Part shown: one piece after another, positions 11,655 to 21,816 of the stretch | How positions within the stretch are numbered: the stretch's first letter is position 1 | Layout: each line of letters opens with the position of its first letter | Assembly: GCA_021442155.1 (NCBI GenBank) | Contig: CM038220.1 | Coordinates: 76,433,817 to 76,497,816, forward strand | Length of the DNA stretch: 64,000 nt | DNA from: Cymbidium sinense | Taxonomy: Eukaryota; Streptophyta; Magnoliopsida; Asparagales; Orchidaceae | Reading direction: 5' to 3' | Notes under the pieces: generated by a model | The model's input: the letters and a program-made list of their open reading frames with translations, nothing else | Database searches by the model: none | What the model was told of the DNA's origin: nothing | Made by a program: the position numbers and the translations under genes

Positions 11655-11965
11655 AAAATAGTATGCTTGATAGTCTTAACCTTGAAATCTTTGGAGACCA
11701 TAATGTCTACTTTAATCGAGAGTATTCTTAAATAATTCACATTCCTAAGGATGTAATTAACTATGGGGGCATGCCTCCATAGGGAACTTAAAGAACCCGC
11801 CTTAAAATAAATCCTACTTTACTTTTTCATGTAAAGTAGGGAAAGATCTGCATATTGAAGACCCATCTTGCCTTAGAGTCATTATTAGGTGATTAGTCCA
11901 TTATAGGGTGGTGATTTCTATCTTTGAGATAGTGCATCATTCTTAATGTCATACTCGATCACTTC
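11655..11965 (+). repeat. Asymmetric central segment of E1 (present in the left arm only)
   Basis: About 310 bases next to the palindrome centre, including a GAGAGTATTCTTAA phrase, a GGGGGCATGCCTCC phrase and a TTTACTTTTCATGTAAAGTA hairpin-like phrase, have no match in the adjacent right arm. The right arm jumps straight from the GATTTT-like phrase to the centre. The same segment is present in E2 only in the right arm, in opposite orientation (about 26030-26330), and is present in monomer E4 (about 50510-50800). Confidence 0.65.
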
Positions 11966-11993
11966 AATAAGATTTGTGTGGTGTACCATATCT

Positions 11994-14900
11994 CAAAATA
12001 AACACCACATAAGGACTATTAATCGATTGGTTTATGTTTTTGAAGATGAAATGGGATTGATCAAAAAGGGAGTTATTATCGAAGCCAAAATGGAAGATAA
12101 GTAGGAAATGCTCGTGATGCTAGGAAACCTAGTGAGCATCTCAAACTTTCCTGAAATTAGGCTTTACATTTTTGGAAATTGATTTAGTTTGTTTGAGTTG
12201 CATTTTTCATTAGAATTTTAGGACTTAAGATTCCTTAACACAAGATTAAGAAATACTTAGAGGTGAGGAATTATGCTTATGACCACAAATACAGAAGCTA
12301 AATCTAGGTAGCTTTGGTGATGGAAGCACAAAATCTAAAATCTAAAAAATGGGAAATCGTTTTCCTCCACATGAGAGGACAAACCACCGATAGCTTGAAC
12401 TTACAACTACCCGGGGTGGCCAACTAACTCCTCTATGATTTTAAATACTTGTAAGCAAGTCTTTATGCTTATGCAAGATAGCTAGATATTATTTAGAAAG
12501 AGACTATGTCTTAAACTCACTCCCTAAAGAGACTAGATCGTACATGCTTCAATTGACCTAAATCTAATGCATCTCAAATTTAATTTTATTTCCATTTTGG
12601 ACAATTATTTTGACTCATAATAGAATTTTATGATTAATGCATGAGAAATTATTATTATTGGCCAAAATCAACGAGAGAGGAGGTGAGTTTCCACCATGGT
12701 AGTTAAAGGTTAAGCGGGTTCTCGCAAAGGTGGAAGCCCTCCAATCAAGAGTGAAATAAGATGCATTTGTGCATGATATTATATAAAGAAATGCTCATCC
12801 AAAGGGTTTTAATTCTTTTATCTTGATATTAATCCTAAGCTTTAGGTGAGGTTATGAGTTATTTAATTTTATTTTGAGTTGTTAAGTTGGGTAAAAGATT
12901 TATTTTTCCCTAAAGAGCCTAATCCACATCTAGGTATTCATAAAGCAAAGAAGAAACTAGGAAAAGCATGTCACTTAATGCAAAAGCTAAATAAATCATC
13001 AAACAATTTATAAATCAAAAAGAATAAATGGGCACACCACTATACAAACCCAAAAATATCAAATATGGGTAGACGAGCTCTACCCTTATACAACCTAGAT
13101 TACAAATGAATTGAATTACAATTTAAGCAAAGGAATTCATTGATATGGGGGTCTTCAAGCTTTATTCTTCTTTATTCTTTCTTCTTTCTTTCTTATTCTT
13201 CTTTCTTCTTCTTCTTCTTTCAATGGTTGGAAGGTGGATGCTCCAAGGCTTCACATGGTGCATAAGATGAGATCTTATGACCAATGCTCATCCTAATCCC
13301 CATAACAAATCATTCCAAAATCCTAAATATACAAATTTTACATGAAAAGGAAAAGGTAAATCTAACACCTACAAAATAAAGGTTAGTTAAATCACACAAT
13401 ACAAATCCCAAGCATGTATATTGGACTTATCACCCACATGGGTGACTAAGTTCACACGGCCTATGGATTATGCTTAGGGGTATAAGCACAAGCAAGAAGC
13501 ATTTATATTTTTATTTATAATATCACCCTTAAGCACAATCCTTTAAAAAAATAGTTAGACTAAGCATCCTACCATTCATTCTATGAACATACCCTAACAT
13601 TCAATCTAAAACATTCATCACAAAACAAAACATAACATCAAACCATACACCTAACCTAAAGCTAGAAGTGGTGACTTAGGCTAAATTGCATGCTTTGAAG
13701 GTTTGTGTGGTATGCTTAGCTTATGACTTTAGGTTCAAGTTTTCTAAGTGTGAAGGACATGTTCAACTTAGAGGAGGTTTCATTTAAGTTGTTTAAGTGT
13801 TTTGGGTTATTTTTATTTCATGTTTTAATTTGGTTTGAGTGAAACTTACAATTAATTACTAAGTTATGAAGAATGAGAAAGAGAAGAGAACTTCTCTTTC
13901 CTTCCCTAATCCTTAAGTAATTTCAAAGGTAGGTTCATGTTTTAGTTTCATTTAGTTGAATGTTTTGATTACATCTTTTAATCAATCCTATGTTTAGACA
14001 AACTCTAAACAAACCTATTCAAAAGGAAAGGCATTTTAAGATTAAATAAAATGAATCAAAATTCACATAATACATTACTTCAATTCTTTCCCAACATATA
14101 TAACATGCATATGGATGGATCCTAAGCATATCTATATATGCAAATGAGAGTAGTTAACACACTTTATGATGCATGCTAAGTAATTCATTTAAGAAAATTT
14201 AGAAGTTGAATATGCATGATTTTTATTAAGTACAAAAGGTTTTCCTTATCCAAAATTTTATATACTTACATGAATGTAAGAAAGGCATAAGTGAGTACAA
14301 TGTCATTGTTAACCAGAGGTGTAAGGTACCAGACCTAACCTCTCAACCTCATGGTTCTCCAGACTAATATATCACTTTCCTTAAGTACAAACATGTATAT
14401 AAAAGAAATGAAAAGGGGAAGGAATATGCAAAAGTTATTTAACATTCCTTTTGTTTATGCAATTTATTCATGCAAGTATAGGCAATCCTTCTTAGATGAT
14501 GGCATAGAGATGAATAGGGTATATTAAGTAAGTGTTGGGTTCTTTCCAAATGAACCTTACATCTTACTAACTCTATTCAAAACTATGCTAACATGAGGAA
14601 GAAATAGAGCCTATGCTAAACATGCTTTTATAATCCATCACATGGAAGCTTATAATTAAAATATGAGTATCACACTTTCAGATTTGATATTTAATTTATG
14701 AGTTTTGAAAATATTTTGGATTTAGTTGTGATAATAGCCACTCATATTTTACTTTAGCCAACACATGCACATTTGACATAAAGTAAATAATTTTTATTTT
14801 AAAATTTTGAAACATGAAATTATGAATGCATGAATCATATGGCATACAACTTAACATGTTGGGAAAGATCCAGTACGAAAGCATATGAACAAACTCACTT

Positions 14901-17900
14901 TACTTAAATCCTAAAGACATTCTTAAGGAAGAAGAAAATTTAGAATAAATCAAAGTGAATTTCAAAATGATTTTGTTTAGTTTGAAGTATGATTTAATTT
15001 TGAAAAGGTGAGATGAGTTTGATATTCCTAACCTATTCACATGTATGTATTTTATATTTTGTTTAATTTTAGATAATTAAATCCATTTTAAGCATTGATT
15101 AGGTTAAGGTATGCATTAAGTGGCTTAATTAACTCATACCTACAACACCTTAGAAAAATTAACTAAGTAATTACGAGCTAATGAGATGACATAAAACCCA
15201 CAAGTAATTTAAATTTGCAATGCCCCTAATAATAAAAAGGCCTAAGGAAATTTGGCTCATAATTAAAAGTTAATTAAGCTAAGGGGTTTAGCTTAAGTAC
15301 TTTTAAAACACCCCTTCACACTTATGAAAGGGGTTTTAATTTTGTTAATTAGACTTAAGTTATTAAACATCTAAACATCTACCTAAGATCGATTAATTAA
15401 GTTCTATAACTTTTAGAATTTTGAAAATTGTTTAAGGGGTGATTAATGAGTTAACTCTTAATTAAGGGGATTAAGGAGAGAAAAAGGGGTTTAGGGAATA
15501 GCTTAGGGGAAATGCCCCAAAATTATTCCATAAAACCCCTACTCACTGGATCTAACCCTAATCAAACTTAATCATAGGATAAATCCACTAATCACACCTT
15601 AATTAACCTTAATTACATGAAAGGGGTAATTAAGGAATGAAATAGCAATTTTCCCAATTAAGCCCTCAATAAATCTCAAGGAAATTAGAGTCATATGTCA
15701 TCCCCTAAAATGAATCCTAGAAGTTTGAGATCAATTGATAATTAAAGAATAATTAATTTAAGATTCCCAAAAAAAATTAAAGGGGAATTCAGAATCCATT
15801 AAAAATATTTTGGGAATATTCTAGATGAAATTATCTTTCCATAGCATTTTTCCTTATATTTTTTTTGAATTTTTATGAAGGGTTATGAATTTTAGAAGTT
15901 ATAGGGATTAATTAGAATTAGGTAAACAACTAATCCCCATAATCTCATGGCGCTGCATGGTGGCGTGGTCGCTTTACGTGTCATGAGCCACCCACTTAAA
16001 CGTCATATCAAGAAGGCAGTTGGTGGTGCATGCGCTTATATCCTTGGTCGTTTGATCAAAGATCGGCTAAGATTCACCGTGGTTTAAAACAAATAAAAGA
16101 TTTCTAAACATGCCAAATAATCTTAGATGTCCATCTAAAATGTGCGAATGGACAACCGAGATGAAAGTTCTTCCCGAGGATTAATGGAGATCCATGATCC
16201 AAGGGGAGATCTGGCCATCTAGCATGGAATCATACAAGACTCAACCCACACCATCTAGGCATCATTACCAACCTTTCCATTGATTTCTCATGCAATGAAA
16301 ATTCCTTTCGAAGGACCTACTCTAAGTTGTCAAAATTACATACCTCAGGGTGATCACGGCTCGATGATGAGGTAGCTTGTCTAGTGGAGAAAATGCTGAA
16401 AGTTTCAAGCCTTGAGTGGATCTTCCATGGACCAACACCACTTGATCTTGTGGCTTTGATCTTGAGGCTCTCCTTCTGGGAACTCAAATGGATTCTTAGT
16501 TTGAATTGGTCTTTAGAAGGAGTGTGTAGAAGGAATTGGATTAAGATCAAGTGTAGAGGAAGTTGGAAATTGGATTGAGCTCCCTATTTTGCACAAAATT
16601 GAGAATTAGGAAATCAAATCCTCTAGGATCATGCTCAGGTGATTTCTAATGGTTCCTAGGCTTCAAAAGGCCGACATATTAGTTGCCATTTTCATCAAAT
16701 TGACCATATGGAGTGAGCTATTTGGGTTAGATCATTGCATGGTGGTTTAATCTCTTGAGTGGAATGCCAACCTCCCATGTGCATCAAATTGAGCTTAGAG
16801 GGAGTTTGAAAATTGAATTTTAGGCTATATGGTCGGTTTGGTCTATGGGTCAAATGGGTTGACCCAAACCCATTGGGTTGGGTGCACCACTCATCACTAA
16901 GTCCCCTGAGCTTTTAGAAAGCCTCATTGATTAGAGGGTATGACCAAAATACCCATGGGTTAGGCCAAAGTTTGTTCTATGGACTTGGGGTAAAATGGTC
17001 ATTTTGCTATCTTTTTCACCTTGGGTATGTTTGGTATGTTGGCAAAATAGGTTTGGCCAAGTTTCATTGGATTTGAAATCAATTGATAGGGTTTGGCTTA
17101 TGTTGACCCATTTAGGTCAAAATGGGTCAACTTGGGTCAAGTTGACCAATTGGTCAAACTGGGTCAAACTAAGGGTTGGGGCAAGTTCATATGACCATTT
17201 GAAATGTTTTGGTGCCTTGGTTTGGATTTGGTATATATTTGATTTTGGCTCATATTTGACCAAATCAAATGGGTCAAGTTGACCTATTTGACCCATTTGA
17301 CCTATTTAGGTAGGTCAAGGTTTAGGTTAGTCATATGGTGGTTGTATCTTTATTTTCACTCAATTTGGGTTAAGTTCAATTTTGGCAAGTTATGACCCAT
17401 GTTGGCCAAGTCAAACCAAGTGATTTGGGATAGTCTTGACCCATTGGTTTGAATTCCATATTTTTAACAATGTCCCCAAAGGTAGTCAGGCTTGGTCAAG
17501 TTCAAAATTATGAGGAACTTAGATCAATGGTTTAGTCAATTTGGCTTATGGTGAATTTGACTATGTTAGGTTTCATTTTAGGTTAAGTGTTGACTTGGTC
17601 ACTTGAGTTTGACTTGGTTTTAACAATTTGATTGATTGATCATTCCATGATGATCATGATGAGAGGAATATATGAGTTTGGTTCAATCCAATTTGGTTAG
17701 ATCAAAAGTTGGCACATAAGGGTACTTTAGGTCACTTTAGGTCAAGTGAGCCTAAGTGGGTTAAATGGCTTAGTCAAAGCTTGATTTGAAGTTGATTGAT
17801 CTTGTATATGGACTCATGATTGAAATATAAATCCATTTTACAAGTGGTTTGAAGTCAAATGGATTTTGATCCATTTGAAAATTTATTCAAAGGAAGAATA

Positions 17901-19108
17901 TGAAGGGGTCTTGATTTGAGTTTTGATTGAATGATTGAGGTTTGGATTTATATTAGCTCATGATTGTAGGGATTGAACCTTGAGAAAATCAAGAGGTTGG
18001 CTTGATTTGAGTGATTTGGCTAAGTTCAAGATTTTGGCTTGAAAGGCTTAGATTTGATTTTGAATTGATTTCAGTTTGATTTTTGGAATTGGTTTTGATA
18101 GATTTATATTTATATTTTATTTATATATGTGAATATAAATGAAAAAATTTCAGGAATTTGAAGGAGTTTAATCATGATTTTGCATAAATCCATTTTAAAG
18201 GATTAAAGAGAATTTTTAATTTAAAATTTAATTTTTGGATTGGATTTGATTGATTTATATTTATATTTTATTTATAAATGAGAATATAAATTGATTTTGA
18301 GAAAATACCATGAGTTTGAAATGGTTTGATCAAAGTTTAGGTTAAATCCATTGATGGAAAATTAAGGGATTCAAGGGAATTTCAAGCATTTTAAATTTGG
18401 AATTTAATTTTTCCTTTGATTGATTGATTTATATTTATATTTCATTTTATATATGAGCATATAAATGAGGATATAAATAAGTTTTGAAAATCCCAAGGAT
18501 TTGAAGTGATTTGGTCAAGGTTTTAGATTTTGGCTAAGTCCTTTAATGGAAAATTAAAGGGGCTTAAGAAAATTTTCATGAATTGATTTGGAATTTTGAA
18601 TTTGATTTGATGGGTTTGAATTTATATTTCATTTATAAATGACAATATAAATGAGAATATAAATGTATTATGAGAAAATCTCAAAGCTTTGAATAAGTTT
18701 GAATCATGATTTTGGCTAAGTCCTTAAGAAAGGATTAAGGACATAGGAAATTTGAACTTGGGAATTTTGATAATTTTGATCATGAGTTTCAATCATAAAT
18801 TTCAATCATGGGTTTCAATCATGGAATTGAATCATGGAATTGAATTAAGTTAGACAAAATCAAATAGAATTGATTTGGAATTTGACTTGAAAGAAGGAAA
18901 GTGAGGAATGGTTTAAGCTGGGGAGATTTTCCTAACACCCTAAGGCATGACCTTTTCTATGGCTAACTCTTCTAAGTCTTCTAGGGCTAGGTGAGTGTCC
19001 ACCTAATCACTAGATGTGTCTTAAGACTAAGGAACCCTTAAAGTCTAAGAGAAGTCCTATGCCTAAGATGGAGGGGTTGAGGATCATTCTAAAATGAGGT
19101 CAACAACA
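11994..19108 (-). mobile_element. E1 right arm (inverted unit)
   Basis: Read on the minus strand this is the same unit as 4435-11992. From the centre outward it holds: the tail (12000-12900); the polypyrimidine tract (13160-13220), inverse of the left-arm purine tract; the structured segment (13060-13560); AT-rich DNA (13700-15900); the CpG-richer tract (15960-16260); the leader with TACCTC (16340-16390); the GGTCAA/TTGACC tract (16840-17790); a region rich in TTTATATTTATATTT phrases (18090-18660); and the terminal segment (18900-19108). Open frames at 16384-16578 and 16995-17282 lie in low-complexity or leader DNA and show no known domain. Confidence 0.7.
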
Positions 19109-19178
19109 TCCTTCATTTAAAGTGTGCTAAAAGAAATATGTTGCATGTGTAGTTATACCTAGAATTAAGTCATATGCA
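19109..19178. repeat. Short spacer between E1 and E2, near-identical to 50989-51058
   Basis: The stretch 19107-19182 matches 50987-51062 with one mismatch (A at 19155, C at 51035) over 76 bases. At 50987 the sequence is a normal internal part of E3. Here it lies alone between the E1 right end and the E2 left end. TCCTT at 19109-19113 may be the right target duplication of E1. Confidence 0.75.
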
Positions 19179-20602
19179 TGCTGTTTATCATTTTTTGAAT
19201 GAGCTCTCAACCCCTCCATCTTAGACACATGACTCCTCTTAGACCCTAAGAGTTCCTTAGTCTTAAAACACTTCTAGTGATTAGGTGAACACTTAACCTA
19301 ACCCTAGAGACTTAGAAGAGTTAGCTATAGGAATAGGTTTTGCCTTGATCCTTACTCTTTTCTTTCAATTCAAACCTCAAATCATAATCAAATCCAAATC
19401 CAAATCAACCTCAAACTCAAATCAACTTCAATTCCAAAACTAACCTTAAATCAATTCCAGTGGATTTTTCTCAAATCATGAATCAATTCCTAATAATTGA
19501 AACCCATGATTGAATTCCAAATTCAAAAATCTTTCCTAAGTCACTTTTGATTTCATCTTATGGACTTAGCCCAAATCAAATCCAAATCAACTCAAAGTCA
19601 AATATTTTGTCACAACCCATTTATATTCTCATTTATATTCACAAATATAAATGAAATATAAATTCAAATAACAAAACTAAATTCAAAATCAAATCCAAAT
19701 CTTACCTAATTCCAACCTAAACTCTTTAACATAAACCCTTGAACTCCTTCAAATCAAATTGAAATCAATTCAAATTCAAGAAAGTTTCTCATAACCCATT
19801 TATATTCTTATTTATATTCACAAATAAAAATAATATAAATTCAAATAATAAAACTAAATTAAAAACTCAAACCCAACTCAAGCACTTGTTCATCATTTGA
19901 ACTTGAAAATTGTCAAATGAAACAAAACCCATTTGACTCCAAATCACTTGCAATTGGATTTATATTTCAATGATAAGTCCATATGTGAGTTCAACCAAAC
20001 TTGAATCAAGCCTTGATCAAGTCAATTGACCCAAAGTGACCTAAAACACCCTTTTGAACCAAATTCTAATCCTACCTAAATTGGATTGAACTAAGCCCAC
20101 CTAAGCCTCACATTGTGAGCAAAAATCATCATGAGATGATCAATCACTAAAATTGGGTCAAACCAAGTCAACACTTAGCCAAAATGAAACCCAAACTAGC
20201 AAAAATCCACCATATGCCAAAATTGATAGAAACCATTGACCAAAACCAATTCATGATCAGTGCTTGAACATGACCAAGTCATCATTTGAGCTTAACCTAG
20301 ACCAATTGACCACTTAACCCAAATTGACCCAACATGACCTAAAAAGTCAAAATATGTCAAATCTTGATCTAAGCCAAATTGATTGCAACCAATGGGTCAA
20401 ATTCATTCTAAACCAATTATTGAACTTGACCAAAGCCTTAATTGGCAAACTAGACCCAACCTAGCCCACTTGATCATGAACCCAACTTGACCTAAAAGGT
20501 CAAATTGACTTGAAACTTAACCAAACCAAAATTGATTGAAACCAAAGCTTGCAAAATATTTCAAATGACCAATTAAACCTAAACCAACTTCCAACCCAAT
20601 TG

Positions 20603-20642
20603 GGTCAAATGGGTCAAATTGGTCAACTTGACCCATTTGACC
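20603..20642. other. 15-bp perfect inverted repeat in the TTGACC tract (E2)
   Basis: GGTCAAATGGGTCAA (20603-20617) and TTGACCCATTTGACC (20628-20642) are exact inverse complements around a 10-base loop. E5 has the same structure near 62236-62276 with one wobble-compatible change. E1-right has a 12-bp version near 17266-17300. Confidence 0.75.
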
Positions 20643-21611
20643 TAAATGAAATCAAATGAACAAAAGAAAATATAAACCAAATTGACCCAAACCAATGATG
20701 CCAACACTTTTCAAATGGTCATATGAACTTGACCCAACCCTTGGTTTGATCCAATTTGACCAATTGGTCAACTTGACTAAGTTAACCCCATTGACCTAAA
20801 TGGGTCAACATGAGAAATGATATCAAATTAACACCAAATTCATTGAAAATTTGCACAAATTTCAAACTATTCTAAATCTGCCTAAATTGAAATCAAAGCT
20901 AAATGACCATTTTACCCCTAGGTCAAGGGGTAACGTATGGCCAATTCCACTTGGAATTTGGTCAAATCCTTTTCATGGCCACTTGGCACCCTCTTAGTGG
21001 ACTAAGTGGACATTAATAAGTGTGGTGCATATGACCCAATGGGTTTGGGTCAGCCAAACCCAACCCAAGGCCAAAATCGACCACCTAATTCTCCACATGG
21101 AGTCACTCCTCCACTCAAATGAGCACATGGAAACTTCACCACTCCACTCCTCTGTGAAAACTAAACCATGTGGAGCTTAAAATGGCCTAACCAACCCACT
21201 CATTGTGATCAATTTGATCAAAATGGAAGACAAGCTTGGTTTTTATGATCCTTGTAAAGGAGATATACTCCCCTAATTCCACTTCATTTCGATCTCTTTC
21301 AATTGAGTGATAGGAACTTAGGAAGCATTGTCAAGCTCTCCCAAAGTTTCCAAAGCTCATTTAAATTCTCCATTTTCAAATTTCTTCAAAGCTGAAATAG
21401 GGAACTCATTGGAAATTCCACTTTGCTCAATTCACCACCAAACTCCAATTGGTCTTGAAAGCACCATCAGAGGACCAAATCGAGCTTACCCAAGGTGTTT
21501 CCTAAGTGTTCAAGCCAAGGGAAGAGGGGTATAGACCAATGATGTAATTTGAAGCTCATCTTGGCCAATAGAAGGATCCACTTGATCTCAAGCCTTCAAA
21601 CCTTTAACAGG

Positions 21612-21632
21612 GCTTGTCTCCACTAGACAAGC
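21612..21632 (+). other. Hairpin with CCACT loop (E2)
   Basis: GCTTGTCT (21612-21619), loop CCACT, AGACAAGC (21625-21632). The E5 copy at 63251-63273 has the same loop but a 9-bp stem with one extra C-G pair. In E1-right (16375-16395, inverted) one side of the stem has decayed. It lies about 30 bases before a CGAGGTATG phrase that resembles a splice donor. Confidence 0.7.
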
Positions 21633-21792
21633 TACCTCGGGAGCATGGTGATAGCCTCCGAGGTATGAATCTAAACCGAGGTTAGGCTCAATTTTCTTTG
21701 GTCTTTGTGAAGGAAAGTATAATCTCAAGTGAAATTGACCATTGGATCTTCTCCTTCTTTCTTCTTGATGGTGTGGGTTTGATCTTTGCTCA

Positions 21793-21816
21793 ATCCAAGC
21801 TCACGTGAGCTTGGAT
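21793..21816. promoter_or_regulatory. 24-bp perfect palindrome containing a G-box core
   Basis: The 24 bases are their own reverse complement, with CACGTG at the centre (G-box, a known bZIP/bHLH binding core in plants). It lies in the GC-richer leader of E2. A binding role is inference only. Confidence 0.5.

Larger units (their letters stand above)
4435..11992 (+). mobile_element. E1 left arm (complete unit, + orientation)
   Basis: In order the arm holds: the terminal leader (4435-4620); a CAAATTCAAAT-rich tract (4620-5150); the TTGACC/GGTCAA tract (5150-5900); a GC-richer leader ending at CGAGGTAAAT (5900-6475); the CpG/GATC tract (6660-6945); a very AT-rich AATTAA tract with arm-specific tandem repeats (6950-9840); the structured segment (10100-10700); and the tail (10900-11992) ending at TGTGTGGTGT. 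No open frame is kept in the other copies. The small frames inside (for example 6123-6314 and 6990-7181) have no recognisable domains. Confidence 0.7.
4435..19108. mobile_element. E1: giant palindromic (tail-to-tail) non-coding element
   Basis: This is a 14.7-kb insertion made of two inverted copies of one non-coding unit. The left end reads TGTTGACCTCAATTTTAG. The right end reads CTAAAATGAGGTCAACA, its inverted match. Many landmarks occur once in each arm in opposite orientation: the leader phrase before TAGACACTAAGAACTCC (4490s, with its inverse near 19040), the TTGACC-rich tract, a CpG/GATC-rich tract, the long AATTAA tract, the hairpin cluster around 10220/13540, a purine-rich tract (10530) matching a pyrimidine-rich tract (13160-13220), and a GCTTCCTAG phrase (11575) whose inverse is near 12140. 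No coding region is conserved between the arms. The identity of the family is unknown to me; giant LTRs of an Ogre-like element are one alternative. Confidence 0.75.

Noticed and set aside
4435..11992. E1 left arm as the 3' LTR of the adjacent gypsy pol relic
   Set aside because: Position and TG start are tempting, but TCCTT flanks the whole palindrome, no clear polypurine tract precedes 4435, and 7.5 kb would be extreme. Kept only as an alternative.
16995..17282. 95-codon frame in E1-right
   Set aside because: The peptide is produced by repeated TTGACC/GGTCAA words and has no counterpart in E2 or E5.
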